Of a stretch of DNA of 10,487 nucleotides, positions 1-6,869 are shown piece after piece; position 1 is the first letter of the stretch; each line of letters begins with the position of its first letter. A model generated the notes under the pieces. That model did no database searches. It had not been told where the DNA came from and saw only the letters and a list, made by a program, of their open reading frames with translations. The position numbers and the translations under genes are program-made. Origin of the DNA: an uncultured Chlorobiaceae bacterium (lineage in GTDB: Bacteria; Bacteroidota; Chlorobiia; Chlorobiales; Chlorobiaceae); assembly GCA_903904495.1 (NCBI GenBank), contig CAIVCU010000471.1, forward strand, positions 1 through 10,487. Direction: 5' to 3'.

Positions 1-405
1 GCCAGCGAACGGTGGCGGGAAGACGACAGTGAACATGAACACTACGCTGATTCGGGGGGCAAATCCGGAGGACAGAAGGAGAAGCTCGCCTATACCGTGC
101 TTGCCGCCAGCTTGGCCTATCAGTTCGGCCTTGAGTGGGGCGCAGTGCGATCCCGGTCGTTCCGCTTCGTGGTCATCGACGAGGCCTTCGGACGTGGTTC
201 TGATGAATCGGCCCAGTACGGCCTGCAACTCTTTGCCCAGCTCAACCTGCAACTGCTGATTGTTACACCTTTGCAGAAAATCCACATCATAGAGCCGTTT
301 GTTTCCAGTGTAGGTTTTGTTCACAATCAGGAGGGGCGCTGCTCGGTGTTGCGCAACCTCACCATCGAAGAGTATCACGCCGAGAAAGAGAGGACGCTTG
401 AATGA
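1..405 (+). CDS. jetC: JetC, Wadjet SMC-like ATPase subunit (C-terminal fragment, cut by window edge)
   Basis: This is the last 134 codons of a gene that begins left of the window. The frame is open from base 1. The visible part is the C-terminal half of an SMC/SbcC-type ABC ATPase head. It has an ABC signature SGGQKEKL (visible residues 22-29), then a hydrophobic Walker B strand ending in VVIDEAF with D60 and E61 as the magnesium-binding and catalytic acids, then the D-loop-like GRGSDE. The text just before the signature (DSGGKSGGQ) is typical of JetC. In the Wadjet system JetC is the SMC-like motor that dimerises with JetA and JetB and extrudes DNA loops; JetD then cuts closed-circular plasmids. 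Its stop overlaps the jetD start as ATGA, so the two are translationally coupled. The ATPase class is seen directly. The JetC assignment follows from the adjacent jetD. Confidence 0.88.
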   Translation, partial: ASERWREDDSEHEHYADSGGKSGGQKEKLAYTVLAASLAYQFGLEWGAVRSRSFRFVVIDEAFGRGSDESAQYGLQLFAQLNLQLLIVTPLQKIHIIEPFVSSVGFVHNQEGRCSVLRNLTIEEYHAEKERTLE

Positions 406-1577
406 GCTGGACAACTCCTGCAGAACTTAAAGCTCAGGTTCAAAAACTCTGGGATCGTGGCCTGCTGCTCTCATCACTGACTTGCGGTGAGGAGATTTTC
501 CCCCGGCGTTTGACACTGAGAGGGCCGGACTCCAGGCAGTTGAGCGACTCTTTTTCCGAAGTACGAGAGTGGATCGCCCGGCTGTCGGGTCCATCCAGAC
601 AGTACCGGATTGTATGGCGCAGCATCAATCATCGTATTCTGGGAACAAATGAAATTCCAGCGGAAATCTGGATCGATTCACTTGATGATGCTCTTGGATT
701 GATTGGCAAACGCCGTGAGGCCGAACAATTTGCGGCACTTGTCTCACTGACCCGCGACCATCAACCTGAACTACTCTTATGGCTGGCAAAACGCCCTCTG
801 CGCGCTATTGAACTGACCGAAGAGTGGCCTCGCATCCTGGAAATCGTAGCATGGCTTAAGAACAATCCACGACCAGGTATCTATCTGCGCCAGATCGACA
901 GACCCGGAGTACACAGCAAGTTTATCGAAGGACAACGAAACGTGCTGGGTGAGCTTTTCGATCTCGTCCTTGCACCGGAGGAGATCGATACAACAGCCAC
1001 AGGAGCTGGAGGGTTCTGCCGCCGTTATGGGTTTCGGGATAAACCTCTGAGGATACGGTTCAGAATCCTTGACTCGAAATTGGGGTTGCTGACGACGGAA
1101 ACCGACCATGATATCACGGTGACACAGGCAACTTTTGCTAAGCTGGAGATCGCGGTTACAAGAGTGTTCATCACCGAAAACGAAATCAACTTTCTTGCAT
1201 TCCCCCAGGTTCCCGACGCAATGGTGATTTTTGGAGCGGGCTATGGTTTTGAGAACTTCAGCGGAGTCGACTGGCTGCATGGACGGAAGATCTATTACTG
1301 GGGAGATATCGATACCCATGGATTCGCCATCCTCAACCAGCTTCGGGGATTCTTTCCCCATGCGGCATCTTTTCTCATGGATCAGCAGACATTTCTGGAA
1401 CATCGAACGCTTTGGGGCGTTGAACCATCTCCTGAAACAGGGATACTCACGAGACTGACCAATGAAGAGAGCACGCTCTATGATCAGTTACGCCGGAATG
1501 AATTTGGCGATCAATTGCGGCTGGAACAGGAAAAGATTGGGTTTGAGTGGCTGGTTGAAGCTTTGGGGAGGGTTTGA
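402..1577 (+). CDS. jetD: JetD, Wadjet anti-plasmid nuclease subunit (DUF3322-DUF2220, Toprim-like)
   Basis: A 391-residue protein of normal JetD length. The N-terminal DUF3322-type half (about 1-190) is followed by a DUF2220/Toprim-like half related to the topoisomerase VI A subunit (about 200-385). The Toprim signature is visible: an acidic strand FITENEINFLAFP with E259 and E261, and YYWGDIDTHGF with D302 and D304, the expected metal-binding acids. JetD is known to be the endonuclease that cleaves small closed-circular DNA after loop extrusion by JetABC. The ATG overlaps the jetC stop (ATGA) and has an AGAGG ribosome-binding sequence about 8 nt upstream. The reading frame is intact and the C-terminus (EKIGFEWLVEALGRV) looks complete, so this subunit should be functional. 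I cannot judge whether jetA and jetB are present. A DUF4160 remnant on the opposite strand starts right after the stop codon. Confidence 0.93.
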   Translation: MSWTTPAELKAQVQKLWDRGLLLSSLTCGEEIFPRRLTLRGPDSRQLSDSFSEVREWIARLSGPSRQYRIVWRSINHRILGTNEIPAEIWIDSLDDALGLIGKRREAEQFAALVSLTRDHQPELLLWLAKRPLRAIELTEEWPRILEIVAWLKNNPRPGIYLRQIDRPGVHSKFIEGQRNVLGELFDLVLAPEEIDTTATGAGGFCRRYGFRDKPLRIRFRILDSKLGLLTTETDHDITVTQATFAKLEIAVTRVFITENEINFLAFPQVPDAMVIFGAGYGFENFSGVDWLHGRKIYYWGDIDTHGFAILNQLRGFFPHAASFLMDQQTFLEHRTLWGVEPSPETGILTRLTNEESTLYDQLRRNEFGDQLRLEQEKIGFEWLVEALGRV

Positions 1578-1586
1578 GAGAGATGG

Positions 1587-1676
1587 TACAGCTTTGTCGA
1601 AATTCTCAGCCAAATTCCAGTCAGCAAGCAAATCTCCATGATAACTCTCGATATATGTTGTGATTAGCTCGAAAGA
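1587..1676 (-). pseudogene. Remnant of a DUF4160 gene (C-terminal piece, copy 2)
   Basis: Reading the minus strand from 1676 downward gives a 30-codon stretch whose centre, ESYHGDLLADWNLAEN, matches the conserved C-terminal end of DUF4160 proteins. It also matches the second copy in this window, which reads KDNLLEDWNLAERHEP at the same place. No start codon or N-terminal HPHFH-type motif is found upstream: the frame meets a TAA at about 1691, next to an eight-base homopolymer (T8 on the coding strand). Downstream the frame runs into the 3' end of jetD without the normal end of the family. I read this as the surviving tail of a degraded gene, probably truncated where the jet operon now ends. 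The call rests on a short match, so it is less certain than the copy at 2147-2404. Confidence 0.6.
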
Positions 1677-1761
1677 ACATCCAAAAAAAATCCCTTAAAA
1701 CAATCAACTACCCAGCAGCATAGCTATGGGGTTGGAGTTCATTTATCATCGATACTGTCAT

Positions 1762-1828
1762 GAAGCGAAGCTTCAGGGAAGTCAAATGACTGTGTTAGTC
1801 ATCATGGACTTCGCCGAAGCTTCGCTCA
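1762..1828. repeat. Long imperfect hairpin between convergent jetD and DUF2442
   Basis: Two arms pair around a GTGTT loop (1792-1796). They pair as AGCGAAGCTTC (1764-1774) with GAAGCTTCGCT (1816-1826), GAAGTC (1778-1783) with GACTTC (1807-1812), and ATGACT (1786-1791) with AGTCAT (1797-1802), separated by small internal loops. It lies in the 290-nt gap between two genes that face each other, so it could end or protect transcripts from both sides. There is no U-tract directly after either side, so it is not a standard intrinsic terminator. A REP-like or MITE-like repeat is the other possibility; no second copy is visible in this window. Confidence 0.75.
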
Positions 1829-1867
1829 ACAGCCCATAAGGATAATGGACTTGCTATATTTTTTAGA

Positions 1868-2140
1868 TTATGCACGTTCAGCCACATGCGTGTTTTCAGT
1901 ACCTTGTTCGACCATTTTTTCATACAAATACTCTGGAGCAAGGTCTGAGTCATTTTCCCACCGGATGGTATGAACAACGTCCGATACTTCGAATTTCCTG
2001 AATGTGTTGAAATCTTTGAGTTTTTCAAACATAGTACCCCAAAGGGCTTCCTTCAGATCCACCACACCGCTTGCGCCGTTGTTAAAAGTAATCTGTACCC
2101 GATATTCTTCTATGTATTCAGCCTTGGTAACTTCTAACAT
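1868..2140 (-). CDS. DUF2442 domain protein
   Basis: A 90-residue protein that matches the DUF2442 family in length and pattern: an N-terminal strand-rich part (KAEYIEEYRVQITFNNGASGVVDLKEAL) and the typical end RWENDSDLAPEYLYEKM. The biochemical function of the family is unknown. DUF2442 genes often follow DUF4160 genes, and the pair has been suggested to act as a toxin-antitoxin-like module; that role is not shown here. The ATG at 2140 has GGAG about 9 nt upstream, inside the end of the DUF4160 reading frame, and starts only 6 nt after that stop, so the two form one operon. The partner is broken by a nonsense codon, so this protein may now be made alone or less efficiently. Confidence 0.88.
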   Translation of the reverse strand: MLEVTKAEYIEEYRVQITFNNGASGVVDLKEALWGTMFEKLKDFNTFRKFEVSDVVHTIRWENDSDLAPEYLYEKMVEQGTENTHVAERA

Positions 2141-2146
2141 GATCTG

Positions 2147-2404
2147 TTACTCCAATGGAGGAATTTTGTTTAAAGGTTCATGCCTTTCTGCCAGATTCCA
2201 GTCCTCAAGAAGATTGTCTTTATAAATTTCGTACCATTCCATCAAAGAGTGAAGGGCTCGCTTTGGAAAACGACCGTCAATTATTCCAGAAAGAATTTCA
2301 ACGGTGACTTTTTAGTCGCCATATTGTGCGTGAAAATGAGGATGGCTGTGATCATTGTAAAGCATAGTGATGATTATACCAAGAAATCTGCTAAGTTCCG
2401 GCAC
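2147..2404 (-). pseudogene. DUF4160 gene interrupted by one in-frame TAA (copy 1)
   Basis: A GTG at 2404, with AAAGGAG about 7 nt upstream, opens a frame reading VPELSRFLGIIITMLYND followed by HSHPHFHAQYGD. This is the N-terminal half of DUF4160 with its HPHFH motif. Codon 31 (2314-2312) is TAA. The same frame then continues without interruption as KVTVEILSGIIDGRFPKRAL to LLEDWNLAERHEP and ends at a normal TAA (2149-2147), 85 codons in all, the usual family size. Family members have an aromatic residue, commonly tyrosine, at the stop position (YGEY-type), so a single substitution TAT/TAC to TAA explains it and no frameshift is needed. It is upstream of and closely spaced with DUF2442. Readthrough, or reinitiation at an internal ATG, cannot be excluded. 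Confidence 0.85.
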
Positions 2405-2613
2405 TGTATCTCCTTTCCTCTTTTCGTTTAAGTCCAACAATAATGCTGCATATAAACCTTGAATCAAAAGACTGGAATATAGTCATGGGTTATTCGAATT
2501 TACCCAGTTGAGCAATAAAAAAGAACTCACTATCGAAGCATTTATTGCCAATCCGTTTTCAACACGAGATGAACAGGACTTACATAATAAGTAATAACCA
2601 ACCCCAAGTGCTT
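2405..2613. other. Interval upstream of the DUF4160 relic
   Basis: This AT-rich stretch holds no gene over 60 codons. A purine-rich GAGGAAAGGAG ahead of the GTG at 2404 serves the DUF4160 frame. On the minus strand, a 44-codon ORF coupled to the DUF6398 gene occupies 2483-2617 (listed separately). On the plus strand a 43-codon open stretch (2463-2591) lacks an ATG and a ribosome-binding site and overlaps that ORF. I see no convincing promoter or terminator. Confidence 0.5.
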
Positions 2614-2617
2614 TCAT
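2483..2617 (-). CDS. Possible small ORF (44 aa) coupled to the DUF6398 gene
   Basis: The stop of the DUF6398 gene overlaps an ATG as ATGA (2617-2614), and this ATG opens 44 codons ending at 2483. The peptide starts MKALGVGYYLLCKSCSSR, has a CKSC pair near its N-terminus and a hydrophobic stretch (ASIVSSFLLLNWV) near its C-terminus. I do not recognise it. The overlap is the main reason to take it seriously, since it would allow coupled translation. It is short, has no ribosome-binding site of its own and could easily be chance. Confidence 0.27.
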   Translation of the reverse strand: MKALGVGYYLLCKSCSSRVENGLAINASIVSSFLLLNWVNSNNP

Positions 2618-3126
2618 CGGTCTGCCGGGATGTATGGAATTAATCCTTTTTCATAGGCAATCGCCTGAACTTCACGCGGCATGTGGCGAACATCTACCAT
2701 CATCCCGTTGACTTGTAATGTCCAAATCAATGGATTTTCTTCAACATAGCCCGGTAAGCACCAGTTTGGGTCAAGTGGATACATTTTCAGCAGGTCACGA
2801 ATAAGTTTCGCTTTGTTTTCTCCGCTGCTTATACTGACGCCAAAGGCTGCGCATAACTCATCCGACCGCATATGTAGAGTTTGCGTTTTGTCGAAAAGAA
2901 AATTGACTGTACCAAGTGCATAGAGTATGCCGCAGGCCCAAATTTCCGGTTTTCCCCGAATGATTGGGGAAGGTCGCTTGCGCGCAAGCGTTGCAGCCAA
3001 ATTACGAGCCAGCGTTGCATAGTCGTCGTTCAAGTATTGTTTGCAAATGCTCTCTGTCAGATTGGCAATTGCAGTATGAGCAGGTTCTATAGCGCCTGGA
3101 AAGGATTCGGATTTTTTCTTTAGCAT
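2614..3126 (-). CDS. DUF6398 domain protein
   Basis: A 170-residue soluble protein that I place in the DUF6398 family by its characteristic middle part: LARKRPSPIIRGKPEIWACGI, then a segment with VNFLFDKTQT, then AAFGVSISSGENKAKLIRDLLKM, which looks like a small helix-turn-helix-type region (about residues 95-115). It ends with DPNWCLPGYVEENPLIW and VDVRHMPREVQ. Function is unknown; DUF6398 domains often occur in proteins with SEC-C or plasmid-pRiA4b-type companions, but none is seen here. The start ATG at 3126 has only a weak ribosome-binding sequence. The gene lies 78 nt after the nrdJ stop, beyond the nrdJ terminator, so it is probably a separate or weakly read-through unit. No signal peptide or membrane segment is visible. 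Confidence 0.8.
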   Translation of the reverse strand: MLKKKSESFPGAIEPAHTAIANLTESICKQYLNDDYATLARNLAATLARKRPSPIIRGKPEIWACGILYALGTVNFLFDKTQTLHMRSDELCAAFGVSISSGENKAKLIRDLLKMYPLDPNWCLPGYVEENPLIWTLQVNGMMVDVRHMPREVQAIAYEKGLIPYIPADR

Positions 3127-3156
3127 TCAAATTAGCCATATGAGTTCAACTCTATC

Positions 3157-3206
3157 AAAAAGCCGGTCTGATCAATGCAGATCTTGCGCAACTACATGCC
3201 GGCTTT
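3157..3206 (-). terminator. Intrinsic terminator of nrdJ overlapping its stop codon
   Basis: On the minus strand AAAGCCGG (beginning inside the TAA stop of nrdJ) pairs with CCGGCTTT (3166-3159), and the 3' arm runs directly into a U-rich end (CTTTTTGATAG). The 30-odd nt between the arms contain a second small stem, GATC pairing with GATC around a six-base loop. Stem plus U-tract right after the gene makes this a good rho-independent terminator candidate, although the loop is long. Confidence 0.75.
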
Positions 3207-6200
3207 AGGAGCAGCCGGTGGTCATTCCGCAATCTTCGCACACTTTGCAGGTTCCATTCTGCTTGACGCGCATGGAGCCGCAATTTTCACACTGTTCGCC
3301 GGTATAGCCCTGGACTTTAGCCTGATAGGCCTGACTCTGACGTGCTGAAGTGTGTGATGGTTCAGCATGGACCAAGAGTGCCGGTTCAACAACATGAGCA
3401 GTGTCTGATGTGCCGTTGCTTTTCTGTTTCCCCTCGTCCCCATCCAAGAGCTCATCGACCGCTTTCACATGCACAAAATCTTTTCGGCCAAGGTAGTCGT
3501 AACCAATTGAGCGGAAGACGTAATCGAGAATGGATGTGGAATTTTTTATGGCGTTGTGTCCCTGCACCGTGCCGGCAGGTTCAAACCGGGTAAAGGTGAA
3601 GCTGTCGACAAGCTCCTCGAGCGGCATGCCGTATTGCAGTGCCTTTGATGCAAGCACGGCAAAACAGTTCAAGAGCCCCTTGAAGGAAGCACCCTCTTTA
3701 TACATATCGATAAAGACCTCTCCGAGAGATCCGTCTTCATACTCCCCTGTCCGGAGAAAGACCTTGTGACCACCAACATAAGCTTCACGGATATACCCTT
3801 TCCTCCGCTTCGGCAAATACCGGCGTTCTGAACGGTGATAGACCCGTTCGACAATCCGTTCCTGCACCTCTTTAGGTCCCTTGGTTTCATCAAGGCTCTC
3901 TTCCGTTCCAAGCATGATAACCTCGTCAAGATCCTGATAGCTCGATATATTGAGCGGCTGTGAGAGCTTCGACCCGTCGCGATAGACGGTGACAGCCTTG
4001 ACCATATGCTGCCATGCTGACTGATATACCTCGCCGATTTCAGCAGTGGTGGCCGTTCCAGGCATGTTGACCGTTTTGGAAATCGCCCCTGAAATAAAGG
4101 GCTGAACCGCCGACATCATGCGGATGTGCGCCATATGCTTGATATATCGGAGTCCTTTTTTGCCGCACTTGCTGGCACAGTCGAATACCGGAAGATGTTC
4201 AAGCTTCAGATGAGGGGCTCCCTCAATGGTCATGGTGCCGCAGACATAGTCATTTGCAGCTTCAGCGTCCTCAAGTGTAGCACCAAGAGCCAGAAGCATA
4301 TCGAAATCGGGATCATTGAGCTGGTCGTCACTGAATCCAAGCGCTGCACAGAAATCCTCACCGAGAATCCATTTGTTGAAAGCAAAGCGGATATCAAAAA
4401 CAGTGTCAAGCTGTGACTCCACCACTTCAATCTTGTCGTCGGTAAAACCACGGCTTTTCAGCCATTGGCGATTGATGGAGGGTGATCCTGCAAGTGTTCC
4501 ATGTCCCTTGCAGTAGTGTTCGATATCATCAATCTGCGCATCGGTGTAACCTAGCCGTTCAAGAGCTTTATGCACCGACTGATTGACAATCTTGAAATAT
4601 CCTCCACCTGCAAGTTTTTTGAACTTGACAATGGCGAACTCGGGCTCAATACCGGTAGTATCGCAATCCATAACCAACCCTATGGTTCCGGTAGGTGCGA
4701 TAACACTGACCTGAGCATTGCGGAATCCGTATTTCTTTCCCTTCTGAAGCGCTTCATCCCATACCTTTCCAGCAGCTTCAAAAAGCTCTTTGGAGCAATA
4801 CTCTGCATCTATGCCGCGCGGTTTAACCGAAAGGCCTTCGTACTCCTCTTCAGACATGTTCCGGGCAGCCCTGCGGTGGTTGCGGATAACCCGAAGCATA
4901 TCCTTAGCGTTTGCACTGTACCCGGCAAACGTGCCAAGATCATGAGCCATTTCCGCCGAGGTCAAATAAGCCTGACCGGTCATGATCGCTGATATGGCAC
5001 CAGCTAAAGCGAGCGCTTTTGGTGAATCATATGGAATACCGAGTACCATCAGCACCGTGCCCATATTTGCAAACCCGAGACCGAGCGTTCTGAACTCGTA
5101 ACTCAGTCGGGCTATATCTTTTGAAGGGAAATGGGCCATCAGGACTGAAATTTCCAGCACTATTGTCCATAAATTGGATGCATGCTGCAGCTCCCTGACC
5201 TTAACCTTGCCCGAGGTCTCGTCGATAAAATGGATCAGGTTCAGACTTGCGAGATTACATGCCGTATCGTCAAGGAACATGTACTCAGAACATGGATTGC
5301 TTGCATTGATGCGCCCGCTTTCAGGACAGGTATGCCATTCGTTGATGGTTGTATCGAACTGCAGTCCGGGATCAGCACATTTCCAGGCACTGAGCAGTAT
5401 TTTTTCCCACAGGTCACTTGCGTTGACTGCTTTTGCAATCTTGCCGGTCGTGCGTTCTCGGAGTTGCCAGATATCGTTGTTTTCAACCGCCTTCATGAAA
5501 TCGTTGGTCACGCGGACGGTATTGTTCGAATTCTGGCCACCAACGGTATGGTAGGCTTCAGACTCGTAATTGGAGTTGTACTCTTCAAAATCAAGCGAGG
5601 TGTATCCCTGTTCGACCAAGGCAAGCACACGAATGATATAGCTCATCGGCACAGCCCTGCTGAGCGCATTCTGTATCAGGTTCTGCAGTCTCGGATTTGC
5701 CTTGCGGTCAACACCGTTTGCAATGGCTTCTTCTACAATAGCCTGGAGGAAACGGGAGCAGATTCTCGAACCGGCTACCAGTGAAGCAACCTTGTCCTCC
5801 TCCTTCGCCTTCCACTCGATAAACTTTTCAACATCCGGATGGTCAATATCGACGATCACCATTTTGGCTGCCCTGCGTGTTGTGCCACCGGATTTAATAG
5901 CACCTGCTGCAGAATCGAAAATTTTCAGAAAGCTCATCAGACCTGAAGAACTTCCACCGCCACTCAGCTTTTCGCCGCCTGAACGAAGGTTCGAGTAGTT
6001 CGTACCAGAGCCGCTGCCGAATTTAAATACTCTGGCCTCACGGATCGCCAGATCGAAAATACCACCCTCATTGACAAGATCGTCACTGACGGACTGTATA
6101 AAACATGCATGAGCCTGAGGTCTGCCATAGGCATCTTCCGACTCCCTGACTTCCCCGCTATTCTGATCAACATAAAAATGCCCCTGGGCAGGACCGGTAG

Positions 6201-6651
6201 TGCCATAGGCAAAATTCAACCCGGTATTAAACCACTGCGGCGAGTTGGGAGCGCCCATCTGCCTGAGAATCATGAATGCCACCTCGTCGTAAAAAGACTG
6301 AGCATCTTCCGGCGTATCGAAATAACTGTTTTTTTCACCCCAATCTTTCCAGCAGCCAGCCATACGATGAACAACCTCTTTAATTGAGTGTTCGCTGCCG
6401 GTTACCGGATTGCCCTTGCTATCGGTTATGACGTTGCCATTTTCGTCGCGTTGCAGGATCCCCGTTTTCCGAAAATACTTCTGGGCAAGAATATCGGCAG
6501 CTACCTGCGACCACTGTTTCGGCACTTCTATATCGGTCATCTCAAAGACCTTCGAGCCGTCAGGATTACGCAAAACCGAGGTTCGTGTCGTATACGCAAA
6601 ACGGTCGTAAACATTTTCACCGGATTTGGTGAACAGACGGGAAATTTTCAT
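3205..6651 (-). CDS. nrdJ: Adenosylcobalamin-dependent (class II) ribonucleoside-diphosphate reductase NrdJ
   Basis: NrdJ reduces ribonucleotides to deoxyribonucleotides, using adenosylcobalamin to make the thiyl radical and needing no oxygen or separate radical subunit. With the start at 6651 it has 1148 residues. Active-site residues fit the class II pattern: redox cysteine C183 (AHACFIQS), N452, thiyl C454 and E456 in NPCSE, and the second redox cysteine C465 exactly 11 residues after C454. APTGTIG (652-658) is the substrate phosphate loop. A TSCPD domain lies at roughly 945-1055. The C-terminus has a cysteine-rich tail with C1121/C1124, C1135/C1138/C1141 and C1147, likely for zinc binding or disulfide exchange with thioredoxin. 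The ATG at 6651 is preferred over an upstream TTG at 6690 because GGAGA lies about 7 nt before it and the protein then starts with MKISRLFTKSGENVYDRF, the expected family start. It is preceded by a cobalamin riboswitch and followed by a terminator. Confidence 0.96.
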   Translation of the reverse strand: MKISRLFTKSGENVYDRFAYTTRTSVLRNPDGSKVFEMTDIEVPKQWSQVAADILAQKYFRKTGILQRDENGNVITDSKGNPVTGSEHSIKEVVHRMAGCWKDWGEKNSYFDTPEDAQSFYDEVAFMILRQMGAPNSPQWFNTGLNFAYGTTGPAQGHFYVDQNSGEVRESEDAYGRPQAHACFIQSVSDDLVNEGGIFDLAIREARVFKFGSGSGTNYSNLRSGGEKLSGGGSSSGLMSFLKIFDSAAGAIKSGGTTRRAAKMVIVDIDHPDVEKFIEWKAKEEDKVASLVAGSRICSRFLQAIVEEAIANGVDRKANPRLQNLIQNALSRAVPMSYIIRVLALVEQGYTSLDFEEYNSNYESEAYHTVGGQNSNNTVRVTNDFMKAVENNDIWQLRERTTGKIAKAVNASDLWEKILLSAWKCADPGLQFDTTINEWHTCPESGRINASNPCSEYMFLDDTACNLASLNLIHFIDETSGKVKVRELQHASNLWTIVLEISVLMAHFPSKDIARLSYEFRTLGLGFANMGTVLMVLGIPYDSPKALALAGAISAIMTGQAYLTSAEMAHDLGTFAGYSANAKDMLRVIRNHRRAARNMSEEEYEGLSVKPRGIDAEYCSKELFEAAGKVWDEALQKGKKYGFRNAQVSVIAPTGTIGLVMDCDTTGIEPEFAIVKFKKLAGGGYFKIVNQSVHKALERLGYTDAQIDDIEHYCKGHGTLAGSPSINRQWLKSRGFTDDKIEVVESQLDTVFDIRFAFNKWILGEDFCAALGFSDDQLNDPDFDMLLALGATLEDAEAANDYVCGTMTIEGAPHLKLEHLPVFDCASKCGKKGLRYIKHMAHIRMMSAVQPFISGAISKTVNMPGTATTAEIGEVYQSAWQHMVKAVTVYRDGSKLSQPLNISSYQDLDEVIMLGTEESLDETKGPKEVQERIVERVYHRSERRYLPKRRKGYIREAYVGGHKVFLRTGEYEDGSLGEVFIDMYKEGASFKGLLNCFAVLASKALQYGMPLEELVDSFTFTRFEPAGTVQGHNAIKNSTSILDYVFRSIGYDYLGRKDFVHVKAVDELLDGDEGKQKSNGTSDTAHVVEPALLVHAEPSHTSARQSQAYQAKVQGYTGEQCENCGSMRVKQNGTCKVCEDCGMTTGCS

Positions 6652-6786
6652 GAGGGCTCTCCGAGGTGAAATATGAAATTTGAAAGGCAAGTAATTAATT
6701 TTTATAAACTTAGTCCTTCCGGCAGCATCAATTTACGGCCATTAAACTATTGCCATTTGCAACAATATAATCTCAATGTAATGACG

Positions 6787-6863
6787 AAAAAAACAAGTTT
6801 TAATAATCTTCAGAAGATTTTCGATAACGTCGCCAGGCTTTTTTCCCGAAGCCAAACGGCAAC
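6787..6863 (-). promoter_or_regulatory. Hairpins and U-run between the riboswitch and nrdJ (possible expression platform)
   Basis: Two stems follow the riboswitch on the minus strand. The first (6863-6829) pairs GTTGCC with GGCGAC and GGCTT with AAGCC around an eight-base loop. The second (6819-6805) is the near-perfect palindrome AATCTTCTGAAGATT. Eleven nt later comes a run of seven U (6793-6787). The spacing is too long for a textbook terminator, but the set could form alternative terminator/antiterminator structures. The remaining 135 nt to the nrdJ ATG hold no ORF longer than a few codons. Confidence 0.45.
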
Positions 6864-6869
6864 AATTTT

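Noticed and set aside
777..1403. 208-codon minus-strand ORF inside jetD
   Set aside because: It is antisense to a clear JetD with conserved Toprim residues, and its translation shows no recognisable domain; it is a shadow frame.
2463..2594. Plus-strand open stretch ending LTIEAFIANPFSTRDEQDLHNK
   Set aside because: It has no ATG or ribosome-binding site, has a stop just upstream at 2460, and I could not link it to a family.
5182..5784. 200-codon plus-strand ORF inside nrdJ (also others such as 4570-4992 and 5174-5554)
   Set aside because: They lie antisense to the catalytic part of NrdJ and show no family pattern or ribosome-binding site.
6652..6690. Longer nrdJ start at a TTG (6690)
   Set aside because: The added 13 residues are not family-like, and the ATG at 6651 has GGAGA at the right distance.
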